Assembly: GCF_002080435.1 (NCBI RefSeq)
Contig: NZ_CP020538.1
Coordinates: 2,351,501 to 2,415,500 of the forward strand
Source: Sphingobium herbicidovorans
GTDB lineage: Bacteria > Pseudomonadota > Alphaproteobacteria > Sphingomonadales > Sphingomonadaceae
DNA: 64,000 nucleotides
Direction: 5' to 3'
This document shows positions 48,608-57,043 of the stretch, piece after piece (positions within the stretch are counted from its first letter, which is position 1; every line of letters starts with the position of its first letter). The notes below the pieces were generated by a model. The model did not search any database. It had not been told where the DNA came from and was given only the letters and a program-made list of their open reading frames with translations. A program made the position numbers and the translations under genes.

Positions 48608-50167
48608 CGCCGCTTTCCGCGGGTCGGACGAGCGAGGCCAACTGCCGCTCCAGCAGCGCGCCGGTTCGTTCACCGATACATAAGCCGGGCGATGAGGACG
48701 AACGAGCGCGGGAACCTCATCCACCGGTGCCAGATAGGAGCCCTTGGGAAAGGTGGCAAAAGCCTGGTCCCAGGCCTTGAAGAAGCTGCAGCGTACCTCT
48801 GGTGCTGGAGGGTTGATGAACGCACGCCGGATCTCGGCAAGACCGGTCATGCTTCCGATCGCCAGCACTGCGATCAGCCAACGGCGCATTGCGCCCTGCT
48901 CAGCCAATTGATCGCTGACCATCGCCGCAATCAGTGCCAGCGCCGTGATCGATCCCCGCATCATGAAGTCGTTTGACCATCCGATCTGCACAAATGGGAT
49001 CTGCATCAGCCAGATAAAGGCCAGCCACACACTGTCCCGACCGAACCGGATCGACTTGCCGGCGATCAGCAGCGGAACAAGGAAAGGCAGCGTTTCGAGC
49101 GACTGAAATATCAGCCATTGGACGAAAGGAACTGGCATGAATCGGATGCCGACATCGTCACCGGCGGCGCCGAGATAGACGAGCGTCGGAAAGCACAGGA
49201 GCAGAGCGGCGGCGGGGATCAGAACGTCCTGCCATTGAAGCGTGCGCGCGATCAGCGTTCTTACCCCCGCCAAAGCGACAAAAGGCATCGCCGCCATTAG
49301 TCCGAGCGGCGACCAGAGCGCCGTCATCGGCAGCAGCGCCAGCCAGGGCGCCAGCGGCATGCGGCCGTCCCGCCACAGCATATAGCCGACCGCGCCAATC
49401 CAGGCGGCAAGGGCGTGCTGGGGCACCCAGAAGAGCAGGGTGACGGTCGAGGAATATTGGAGGAAGGCCCAATCCTCCATATGGTCAGTAAGCATTCCCT
49501 GCACGAGCAGGTCGCCAACCGCGTCCATGCCGGAGAAGCAGAGAAACACCGCGAGCGCTATGATGCGCGACCGGCGATTGGAAAATAGCTGGCTCCCCAA
49601 AGCGAGCAGCGCCGCGATAAGCGTCGCATTCTGCAGGAGGAGGGTAATGTCTCCTGCGCGAGGGCCGAACGCTTTGAAGGCCAAGGCCGGAACCAGAAAC
49701 ATGCCGATCGGCGCGCGCAGCAGATCGGGTTCTGCGCGTACGGTATAGACGAAGGGCCAGGGATATTGCCCCATGTCCCGCAACACGGCGAAGCGCACCT
49801 GCCAGTCCACATTGGCGTAGAAAAACCGCCCTTCGCCGCTCAACAGCAGCAGGCTGAAAGCAATGAGAAAGCAGGTCAGCAAGGTGCCCAGGCTCAGGCG
49901 GCGAGTATCGCTGACGTCATTGATCACTCTGACGGTGAAGAAACAAAGCCCGGCCAGCAGCATGCCGCCCAGCGCATAAGCCCACAGGGGCGCGATATCG
50001 AGAAAGCGCCAGAGCAGCAGCTGACTGCCACCCATCCACCCGATCAGAAACGCCCAGATCCAGCCCGGCGCGACCGACGCTGCCCGCCATTTCCGGTCTG
50101 ACGAAGCGACTGTATCGACGCCACTGGACGGCTCAGCGGTATGAGCCAAGGCTGATGCTTCCCCCAT
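48581..50167 (-). CDS. Polytopic membrane protein, possibly glycosyltransferase-like
   Basis: 528 residues with about 12 hydrophobic segments (WIWAFLIGWMGGSQLLLWRF, YALGGMLLAGLCFFTVRVIN, LTCFLIAFSLLLLS and others), an N-terminal soluble stretch of about 30 residues and a C-terminal soluble tail. No motif names a family. The position between the glycan methyltransferases suggests a sugar transferase or flippase. It overlaps the preceding methyltransferase gene tail to tail. Confidence 0.65.
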   Translation of the reverse strand: MGEASALAHTAEPSSGVDTVASSDRKWRAASVAPGWIWAFLIGWMGGSQLLLWRFLDIAPLWAYALGGMLLAGLCFFTVRVINDVSDTRRLSLGTLLTCFLIAFSLLLLSGEGRFFYANVDWQVRFAVLRDMGQYPWPFVYTVRAEPDLLRAPIGMFLVPALAFKAFGPRAGDITLLLQNATLIAALLALGSQLFSNRRSRIIALAVFLCFSGMDAVGDLLVQGMLTDHMEDWAFLQYSSTVTLLFWVPQHALAAWIGAVGYMLWRDGRMPLAPWLALLPMTALWSPLGLMAAMPFVALAGVRTLIARTLQWQDVLIPAAALLLCFPTLVYLGAAGDDVGIRFMPVPFVQWLIFQSLETLPFLVPLLIAGKSIRFGRDSVWLAFIWLMQIPFVQIGWSNDFMMRGSITALALIAAMVSDQLAEQGAMRRWLIAVLAIGSMTGLAEIRRAFINPPAPEVRCSFFKAWDQAFATFPKGSYLAPVDEVPALVRPHRPAYVSVNEPARCWSGSWPRSSDPRKAASGGQDGVE

Positions 50168-50367
50168 GCGGCCGGTCCTAAGGGCTTTTATGTTGCGGAT
50201 CGATAATGCGCATAGCGGTCTGGCCTTCTCAGGAAGCGGTATTTGATGACACCTATTTCCAGAACAGTGGAAGCGGCAGACATGCTGTAACCTGCAACCG
50301 ACGCCTTAACCTTTAAGCAGGAGCTTTTGGTTAACATGTCCTTGCCGAACGGTTAGAGAGAAAAGAT
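50168..50367. other. Divergent intergenic region
   Basis: 200 bp between divergent starts. It includes the leader of the methyltransferase gene with AGGAG-type sites, and a TTAACC/GGTTAAC inverted pattern near 50308-50336. It probably holds promoters for both directions. Confidence 0.4.
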
Positions 50368-51012
50368 ATGCAACTGGTCAAGCGTTCCTATTCCAATTTC
50401 ATGCACGTTTGCGCCAGACTTGGACCGTTGGAAAAGCTTATTCATGAGGCCCGCGACAGGGATCCGTATCGCTGGCATCGTTGGGCCGCATCACTGCTCG
50501 CCATTCATGATGTGAAACGCATGGTCGCACTCGATCTACCTTGGTGGAATGTTCGGGCCACCCGGGAAGTAGAAGCATTCCTCGCTGGGCGTGCCAAGGC
50601 ACGAGTATTTGAATATGGCGCGGGAGCAAGCACTGCATGGCTGGCGCGTCGTGCTGCCAGTGTGACTTCCGTTGAACATCATGCCGAATGGCAAAAACTG
50701 ATCTCTCCCATCATAGAAAGGCTTGGCAACGCGCAGCTTTGGGGCAGGGAACTGGCAGGTGACGCCTATATTGGGGCGATTGACGAAGCCGACGGTGAAT
50801 TCGACCTGATCGTCATTGATGGCCGCCGCCGTGTCGAATGCTTGGCACGCGCATTGCCGCATTTACGGAAGGACGGTTTCGTCCTCTTCGATGATTCTGG
50901 CCGCCGTCGCTACCGCGCAGCCATCCGGAACTGCGGCTTGACGGAAGAACGACATTTCGGTCGATCCTACTGCGTGCCATATCCTGATTTTACCAGCATC
51001 CTCCATGTCTGA
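50368..51012 (+). CDS. Class I SAM methyltransferase-like protein
   Basis: 214 residues. The SAM region is VFEYGAGASTAWLARRAASV (about 78-97), with VTSVEHHAEWQKLISPIIER and a motif II strand FDLIVIDGRRRVECLARAL. An N-terminal helical extension (about 1-70) precedes the fold. It probably modifies a glycan or lipid. Its stop overlaps the next gene's start by 8 bp. Confidence 0.75.
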   Translation: MQLVKRSYSNFMHVCARLGPLEKLIHEARDRDPYRWHRWAASLLAIHDVKRMVALDLPWWNVRATREVEAFLAGRAKARVFEYGAGASTAWLARRAASVTSVEHHAEWQKLISPIIERLGNAQLWGRELAGDAYIGAIDEADGEFDLIVIDGRRRVECLARALPHLRKDGFVLFDDSGRRRYRAAIRNCGLTEERHFGRSYCVPYPDFTSILHV

Positions 51013-51877
51013 AGCAGGTGACGTACCTGGCGCGTCCATCTTGGGCAAAGCAAGCCGCTGGGCAGGCGGCGCAGTGCTGGTTGCCAGTGTTGGGTTCATC
51101 GGTCATCGGTTCTGGCACCTGGAATGGTCGAGCCTGCAGGACCATGTCTCCTGGCCATTCGCCATTGGTTTAGCAGGTGCTTGTGCATCTTTTGCTGCAG
51201 CCGACCATGCGCTGGCTAGAGCTTGGATTGCGACTAGCGATCCCATCGCCCTGGTCCCGAGGCTGGGTCTAGTCCGCGCCTACGCCCGCGGTGTTCTAAC
51301 GAAATATCTGCCTGGCTCAATATTCCAATATGTAAGCCGCCATGTCGGAGGGCGCCAAGTCGGCTTGGCTCATGGCCAGCTTGTTCGTTCAACTGTCACG
51401 GAGGTGGGACTGCATGTTGTCGCAAGCCTCACCGTCGCGGCTCTGTGCCTGCTTGCCAATCGCATGCCCTTTATCGCTGGTGCAGGCGCGGCCATCCTGA
51501 TTGCGGGAGGAATGGTGACGCTCCGCCCTTTGCTTACGGCCCTTGCGCTCCAGATTGCGGCGTTCGGGCTGTTCGCGTTGGCAGCCGTGCTGGTGGGAGG
51601 GGCTGTCCTGCCGAGTGGGACGGAGCTCGGCCAATTCGCCGCACTGTTTATGCTGGCCTGGCTCGCTGGTTTCGTCATTCCGGTTGCACCGGGAGGATTG
51701 GGCGTCCGGGAGGCTGCCTTTTTGGCACTGGCTGGCAATGAGATGCCTGCGACAAGCCTGCTTGCCGCAGTTCTTGCCTTGCGGGTCGCTTCCCTTGCAG
51801 GCGATCTGACTTATGGACTTGGCATCATGGCGGTCACGCGTTCGAAAACAACGGAACTGCCATTCAGAACGGCATGA
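51005..51877 (+). CDS. UPF0104/MprF-like integral membrane protein (flippase-type)
   Basis: 290 residues with seven to eight transmembrane segments. The LPG synthase TM-family core is visible (KYLPGSIFQYVSRHVGGRQV, GFVIPVAPGGLGVREAAFLA). Such proteins flip lipids or lipid-linked sugars and often accompany polyprenyl-phosphate glycosyltransferases. It overlaps the preceding methyltransferase stop by 8 bp and faces the minus-strand GT39 gene tail to tail (14-bp overlap). Confidence 0.8.
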   Translation: MSEAGDVPGASILGKASRWAGGAVLVASVGFIGHRFWHLEWSSLQDHVSWPFAIGLAGACASFAAADHALARAWIATSDPIALVPRLGLVRAYARGVLTKYLPGSIFQYVSRHVGGRQVGLAHGQLVRSTVTEVGLHVVASLTVAALCLLANRMPFIAGAGAAILIAGGMVTLRPLLTALALQIAAFGLFALAAVLVGGAVLPSGTELGQFAALFMLAWLAGFVIPVAPGGLGVREAAFLALAGNEMPATSLLAAVLALRVASLAGDLTYGLGIMAVTRSKTTELPFRTA

Positions 51878-53537
51878 AGTAGGGTTCTTTAGGCGGGTTG
51901 GAGATTGGCTTCGCAAGCCTGTTACCCCATAGCAGCCGCGCACTTTCTTCCTCTGCAGACAAAATATATGTTCCCCGGTTTAAGGTCATGACCTCATCCT
52001 TGGCGAAGCGACGGCCATCAATGATCATTGCACCGTCGCGAACCGTATAGGCTCCCGGCACCCTCACATTCCATTTCACGGGGCGGTTGCCAGTCGTCAC
52101 AATCTTACCCGCTATCCAAAATGGACCCCAGAACGGAACATAGGTGTCTCGGATCGCGGCGAGGTCCTGCGGCAGCAGAACGCCGACCTCATTCTTGGTG
52201 CGGAGCGCCTCGTCGAACATCCAGTCATTCTTGACCAGCAGCGGCACGGGTTCACGCTTCATGGCTTCAACCATGCTTGGCAGATTGCCCCTTAGGTAAT
52301 GCTGAATGCCCCAAGGCGTCATGAAGATGTTCACCTTCGGAAAGGTGCTCAGCATCGCGCAGGCGTCGAAATAGGAAACGCCCTTGGGGAAAAGCCGCTG
52401 CGCCTCCCGCTGAATCTGGCGCTGACGCTCTGTCGTATTCTCCGGTTCGACGACGAGCACTGCACCAGCACATAGTAGCATTACTCCAGCAATGAAGTGT
52501 GCTCCATATCGGCGCTGCGCGAGCGCGAACGCTGGACTTGCTGCCACCGCCACGGGAGCCATCATGAAAACATAATAATAGGGCGCCGTGTTCTGATAAA
52601 ACAGCAGCGTGGTAAGCGGTAGCCACATGCCCGTCAGCGCTATCTTGCGCCCATTGCTGCCACTTTCGCGCCAAATTACGACAGGTGCGGCGAGTGTCGC
52701 GATGGCAAGGAGGGGAGAGGTGATGGCGAAAACGAAAATGAACCAGCGATAGAGCGGATTGCCCAGCGTGAACATGCTGCTGCCCGCGCGCGAAACAAGA
52801 TCTCGGGCCTCGTCACCGCTTTCTTCACCCAACGTTCCGGCGTGCAAAGCGTAAATAAGCGCAGCGAACGACATCACGCCGAAAGCCAGCACAAGGAGCC
52901 GCACAAGGTCCTCGCGCCGCCGCCCGCCTTCTGTCCACAGTAGCCAGGCGATGCCGACGAACACCGGTGCGTACAGCATCGTCTTCACGGTAAGTACGGT
53001 CGATGTCCCGGCCAATAAAGCGGCGCCCAGCATGGCGGGCGGGCGCAGCCCCCAGCGGAGCAATATCCACGCAGACGTCATCAGCAGCGCCGTCGCGGGT
53101 GGATCGAAGCGAAATGAGGTGCCATGCCGAAAAATGAAACTGGCGCTCAGGTAGGCGAGGGCACACAGCAGTCCCGTCGTCCGGTCGGTGAAACGCGTCG
53201 CCATCCCTGCGATGCAAGCCAGCGTGGTCAGTTCGCAGGCCAGCATGAACAAACGGATGATGATAATGTGATCGACGCCCAGACCTGGTAATCCGGGGAC
53301 CCAGATAAAGGCCCTTGTGTACAGGGTTTGGAGTGGCTCGGTCAGCGTACCGTTCGCCAGTTTGACGACTTGACTGTAGTGATAGAATTCATCCCAATTG
53401 ATTGCCCGGTTGAGCACCAAAGGTAGTTGCAGGGCCAGAGTCGCCAGCAGGGCCGCGACCACCCATCTGAGCGCCTTGCCTTCCGATGTGGAGCGCCCCG
53501 TCGCGAGCGGGTGGGATTGTTCGATGGCGACATCCAC
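51864..53537 (-). CDS. ArnT/GT39-like membrane glycosyltransferase
   Basis: 557 residues with about ten N-terminal transmembrane helices. The first periplasmic loop has NRAINWDEFYHYSQVVKLAN, the WDE catalytic-type motif of GT-C enzymes, and FRHGTSFRFDPPATALLMTS near 140. The C-terminal 150 residues are a soluble periplasmic domain (DLAAIRDTYVPFWGPFWIAG and onward). GT-C enzymes use polyprenyl-phosphate sugars, consistent with the two GT2 genes nearby as donors. Confidence 0.82.
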   Translation of the reverse strand: MDVAIEQSHPLATGRSTSEGKALRWVVAALLATLALQLPLVLNRAINWDEFYHYSQVVKLANGTLTEPLQTLYTRAFIWVPGLPGLGVDHIIIIRLFMLACELTTLACIAGMATRFTDRTTGLLCALAYLSASFIFRHGTSFRFDPPATALLMTSAWILLRWGLRPPAMLGAALLAGTSTVLTVKTMLYAPVFVGIAWLLWTEGGRRREDLVRLLVLAFGVMSFAALIYALHAGTLGEESGDEARDLVSRAGSSMFTLGNPLYRWFIFVFAITSPLLAIATLAAPVVIWRESGSNGRKIALTGMWLPLTTLLFYQNTAPYYYVFMMAPVAVAASPAFALAQRRYGAHFIAGVMLLCAGAVLVVEPENTTERQRQIQREAQRLFPKGVSYFDACAMLSTFPKVNIFMTPWGIQHYLRGNLPSMVEAMKREPVPLLVKNDWMFDEALRTKNEVGVLLPQDLAAIRDTYVPFWGPFWIAGKIVTTGNRPVKWNVRVPGAYTVRDGAMIIDGRRFAKDEVMTLNRGTYILSAEEESARLLWGNRLAKPISNPPKEPYFMPF

Positions 53538-53539
53538 GA

Positions 53540-54547
53540 TCAGGCGATCCGACGGCCGGTAAGAGGCGTCTGCTCCTCCGCAGGCTGCGCATCCTGTATC
53601 AAAACCAACTGATCTTCTATCCGGCGCAGGTGAACTAGATTGGCTTCGATCAGCTTACGGTTGGCGGCGATCAGATCGGCCAATATGCCCATGACGGCAA
53701 TGAGCGCACCAAGCACCAACAATGCACCGCCCAGCACCAACGATTGCACATGACCCTGTCCATCGCCGGACAGATAGAAGAACAGGAACCTTACGATCGG
53801 TATCATCCCTATCAGGATGATGAGCGCGCCTGTTCCCACAAAAACCCGCAGCGGATTGTAGGTTGTGTATGCCCGCGCCATGGTGACGCCGGTATTGAGG
53901 ATGAAACGCGGGATTGACTTGAACAGCCGGGATGGCCGCAGCGTCGCGTTTGTGTTGATGGGCACGCTGCGGATCGCCAATCGCTTGCGGCCAGCTTGGA
54001 TCAGCATGTCCGTGGTGTAGCTGAACTCAGTCGTGATATTGATGCGCATCGCCGCTTCTCGGCTGATCGCGCGGAAGCCGCTCACCGCGTCGTTGATGTG
54101 CGTGTTTGACAGACGCTGGACCATCGCGCTGCCCAGTTGTTGCAGGCGACGCTTGATAAGACCGAAATGAGCATTGTTCGCGACCCCGCGATCCCCGATT
54201 ACAATATCGGCCTCGCCGGTCAGGACCGGCATGACGATATTTTCGATGTCTTGACCGGCATATTGGCCGTCTGCATCTGTGTTGACAATGATGTCCGCGC
54301 CAGCGCGCAATGCGGCATCAATACCGGACCGGAAAGCATCAGCTAGTCCTCGGTTCGTGCGATGGCGCACAATATGATGGACCCCGCATCTGCTTGCAAC
54401 CTGCGCGGTATTGTCGACGCTGCCGTCGTCAATCACCAAGACTTCGATCGTATCGATACCTGGCAGCTGGCGAGGCAGCGCAGCAAGCGTCTGAGGCAAA
54501 TCTTCCGCCTCGTTGAAACATGGAATCTGAATGATCAGCTTTGTCAC
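53540..54547 (-). CDS. Polyprenyl-phosphate glycosyltransferase (DPM1/GT2 type)
   Basis: 335 residues. GT2 domain with IQIPCFNEAEDLPQTLAALP, VLVIDDGSVDNTAQVASRCG, NTDADGQYAGQDIENI (DxD) and IRSVPINTNATLRPSRLFKS, followed by two transmembrane segments (TGALIILIGMIPIVRFLFFY, GALLVLGALIAVMGILADLI). It makes polyprenyl-phosphate sugars for GT-C transferases. Its gene is separated by 2 bp from the GT39 gene downstream. Confidence 0.9.
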   Translation of the reverse strand: MTKLIIQIPCFNEAEDLPQTLAALPRQLPGIDTIEVLVIDDGSVDNTAQVASRCGVHHIVRHRTNRGLADAFRSGIDAALRAGADIIVNTDADGQYAGQDIENIVMPVLTGEADIVIGDRGVANNAHFGLIKRRLQQLGSAMVQRLSNTHINDAVSGFRAISREAAMRINITTEFSYTTDMLIQAGRKRLAIRSVPINTNATLRPSRLFKSIPRFILNTGVTMARAYTTYNPLRVFVGTGALIILIGMIPIVRFLFFYLSGDGQGHVQSLVLGGALLVLGALIAVMGILADLIAANRKLIEANLVHLRRIEDQLVLIQDAQPAEEQTPLTGRRIA

Positions 54548-54902
54548 GCTCGCCCCCCGAGCAGAATAGCCCGCCCCATCCGTCGTTTCGCACGAGCCGT
54601 TTTAAGGAAGCGTAAACTATGAACATTATGGGCTCAACCTCAAAACCCGGCTGAGTACGTTGCAAATGCCGGGGCGAGGCAGGCCGACAACGCTGCCCAG
54701 CGTGGGGGAAGGTTGAATCGAACGACTGGTCGATGGCTTTATCTGCAAGGAAGAGTTCGCGGACAGCATAGCGCCCTGGGTTGTCTCTGCTGGCTCTGCT
54801 TTTGTAAGCGATGGAGACCGATGGCTCCGCATCGGAACGGTATTACCGCGCGTCTTTCTTGGAAATTGGAGCGGTCCAGATTCCAATTCGCAACCCTTCG
54901 AA
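54548..54902. other. Intergenic region without genes, before the tRNA-Val-derived repeat
   Basis: About 355 bp between the GT2 gene start and the partial tRNA-Val copy. Short ORFs exist on both strands but none looks coding. It probably includes the promoter of the minus-strand GT2 gene. Confidence 0.5.
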
Positions 54903-54942
54903 GGTGGGTGTGGCAATGATTGAACGTGCGAGCCCTGCGATG
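54903..54942. repeat. Partial tRNA-Val 3' copy (presumed distal att site)
   Basis: GGTGGGTGTGGCAATGATTG and the following bases to 54942 align with 61539-61578, four mismatches in 40 bp. No 5' half of the tRNA is present here, as expected for the distal att of an island that inserted in the tRNA 3' end. Confidence 0.65.
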
Positions 54943-54977
54943 GGGCGAATAAAGCGAGAGCCAATGGCGGCGGCCAA

Positions 54978-55145
54978 TCAGAATAGGACCTGAATTGGGC
55001 AATAATCCTGGGTACCATGCAGAACATGGATGATGACCGCTTTCTCCTCCTCGACCCGACAGAAGATCAAAAAGTTATCATGCCCGCGACGCTGTACGCC
55101 CGTCGCTTCACAGCGCGCACAAAAGGGAAGCGTTCGGGCAGGTAG
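54978..55145 (-). pseudogene. RelE/ParE-family toxin remnant (C-terminal end)
   Basis: The minus strand reads QRRGHDNFLIFCRVEEEKAV, then IIHVLHGTQDY to a stop at 54978. The pattern HDNFLIFYRV-x-VIxxLHGxxDY is the conserved end of ParE/RelE toxins. An in-frame stop precedes the fragment at about 55146, and no start or antitoxin gene is found, so it is broken. Confidence 0.65.
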
Positions 55146-55483
55146 CTATCCCGCCTCCGAAGCGCTCGAGATCATCCGGACCGTCGAGCAGTCGCGCCTG
55201 CCTTCCGAACGGATGACCAGCAGACATGGCGTTATGGCAGGCGGGCAGTCGAGTGTTCCGTGGAGGGCGAGAACTCGGCTTGATGGCGCTGGCGCTCCGG
55301 CGGAACAGAGGGATGTTATGCCACAGCTCTTCCAATGCCTATCGTCGAAGCCGATGAGGCGCATGGTTCCCGAGCGGATTGCGGCAGAGGCAAGCGCCAC
55401 GTGCATGACGGCTTGCCTGAACATCGACCCGCCGGTGGGTCCACACCCCCCTCCCTCTGCAGTCGCAGACCGGGGGGTTGCGG
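55146..55483. other. Gap between toxin remnant and metY-like gene
   Basis: About 340 bp with no credible gene. The upstream part of the toxin cannot be traced in any single frame. The 3' end adjoins the minus-strand metY-like stop. Confidence 0.4.
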
Positions 55484-56779
55484 CTATAGGGCGGCTGCCA
55501 ACGCCTGATCAATGTCAGCCAGAATGTCGCTGATATGCTCGATGCCGACGGACAGCCGGACGTAGCCCGGCGAAACGCCGGATGCGCGTTGCTCGACCTC
55601 GCTCAGCTGAGAGTGCGTGGTGGACGCCGGATGGATTGCGAGGCTTCGGGCGTCGCCAATATTCGCGACATGATAGAATAGCTGCAAGGCGTCAATGAAG
55701 CGCCGGCCGGCCTCGATACCGCCGCTAAGTTCAAATCCCACAAGGCCGCCTTGACCGCCCTTCAGATAGCGATCTGCCAAGTCTCTGGCCCGCCCTTCCT
55801 GCTGGGAGGGATGGATCACTCGCGTAATAGCGGGATGCTGCGCCAGATGGGCGGCGACCTTGACCGCATTGGTACAGTGGCGCTCCATTCGCAGCGCGAC
55901 GGTCTCGATGCCTTGGATCAGCTGAAACGCGTTAAAGGGCGAGAGAGCCGCGCCAAGATCGCGCAACAGAATGACCCTGGCTCGCAAAATATAGGCGATT
56001 GGACCAAGTGGCTTTGCCGCCTCCGCCCAGACCGCTCCATGATAGGAGGGGTCGGGCGTGTTGAGCAGTGGCTGCCGGTCGGGAAAAGCCGCCCAATCGA
56101 AATTGCCGCCGTCGACGATCAGGCCGCCGATCGACGTGCCATGACCGCCCAGATATTTTGTCGCGGAGTAAACAACGATCGCCGCGCCATGCTCGATCGG
56201 GCGACACAGCAGCGGCGCCGCGGTGTTGTCCATGATGAGCGGGATGCCAGATTCGCGGCCAATGACGGCTACGTCTGCGATCGGGAACACTTCCAGTTTT
56301 GGATTTGGCAGGGTCTCGGCATAATAGGCGCGGGTGCGCTCATCGGTTGCGCGGCGGAAATTTTCAGGATCGGACGGATCGACAAAGCGCACCTCAATCC
56401 CCTGATCCTTGAGCGTGTTCGCGAACAGATTGTAGGTGCCACCGTAGAGAGCCGTCGAACTGACGATATTGTCACCCGCGCGCGCCAAATTCTGGATTGC
56501 ATAGGCCGATGCAGCCTGTCCCGACGCTACCGCCAAGGCTGCTGCACCGCCCTCCAGCGCAGCAATGCGCTTTTCCAGCACATCGGTCGTGGGGTTCATG
56601 ATCCTGGTATAGATGTTCCCCATCTCCTGCAGCGCGAAGAGGGACGCCGCATGATCGGCATCGCGAAACTGGTAGGAGGTGGTCTGATGAATTGGCACCG
56701 CAACGGAACCGGTTGTCGGATCGGCCCGCCAACCCGCGTGCACCGCGAGGGTTTCCGGGTTCCGGCTGATCTCAGACAT
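55484..56779 (-). CDS. metY: O-acetylhomoserine sulfhydrylase (Cys/Met PLP enzyme)
   Basis: 431 residues, a full-length PLP enzyme. Conserved features include [40 protein letters not shown], the PLP-lysine motif [20 protein letters not shown] (Lys near 209), and [20 protein letters not shown]. It makes homocysteine from O-acetylhomoserine and sulfide in methionine synthesis. The [20 protein letters not shown] segment supports the MetY subgroup over MetB. It is the far gene of the degraded island. Confidence 0.88.
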   Translation of the reverse strand: MSEISRNPETLAVHAGWRADPTTGSVAVPIHQTTSYQFRDADHAASLFALQEMGNIYTRIMNPTTDVLEKRIAALEGGAAALAVASGQAASAYAIQNLARAGDNIVSSTALYGGTYNLFANTLKDQGIEVRFVDPSDPENFRRATDERTRAYYAETLPNPKLEVFPIADVAVIGRESGIPLIMDNTAAPLLCRPIEHGAAIVVYSATKYLGGHGTSIGGLIVDGGNFDWAAFPDRQPLLNTPDPSYHGAVWAEAAKPLGPIAYILRARVILLRDLGAALSPFNAFQLIQGIETVALRMERHCTNAVKVAAHLAQHPAITRVIHPSQQEGRARDLADRYLKGGQGGLVGFELSGGIEAGRRFIDALQLFYHVANIGDARSLAIHPASTTHSQLSEVEQRASGVSPGYVRLSVGIEHISDILADIDQALAAAL

Positions 56780-57043
56780 ATATGCTCCTGGAGAAATGTG
56801 TAAGCTTCAGGGTGGCTGTGGAATAGGGCAAATGCAAGATGCGCGTCTTCCCCGAGATTTCAGTGCATCCGCCGACGTGGAGTGGTTGGCGGCCAGCCCC
56901 TGATCATGCCGCCGTCACCGATAATCGTGAAGTATGCTTTATGAGACGCTCCTGCGCAGGATCAGGCGCTGCCAAGAGAGAGCACAAGGCCAGGCGGTCG
57001 GTTCTTCATACCGGCCGCCTGGCGAGTGCTGCTCCCACCGAGC
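56780..57043. other. Intergenic region upstream of metY
   Basis: 264 bp between the TonB receptor stop and the metY start. I looked for SAM-II, SAM/SAH and cobalamin riboswitch signatures on the minus strand and saw no match. There is no ORF that looks coding. Confidence 0.4.

Noticed and set aside
56780..57043. SAM or cobalamin riboswitch upstream of metY
   Set aside because: I could not match the conserved core of any known SAM-type or cobalamin riboswitch on the minus strand.
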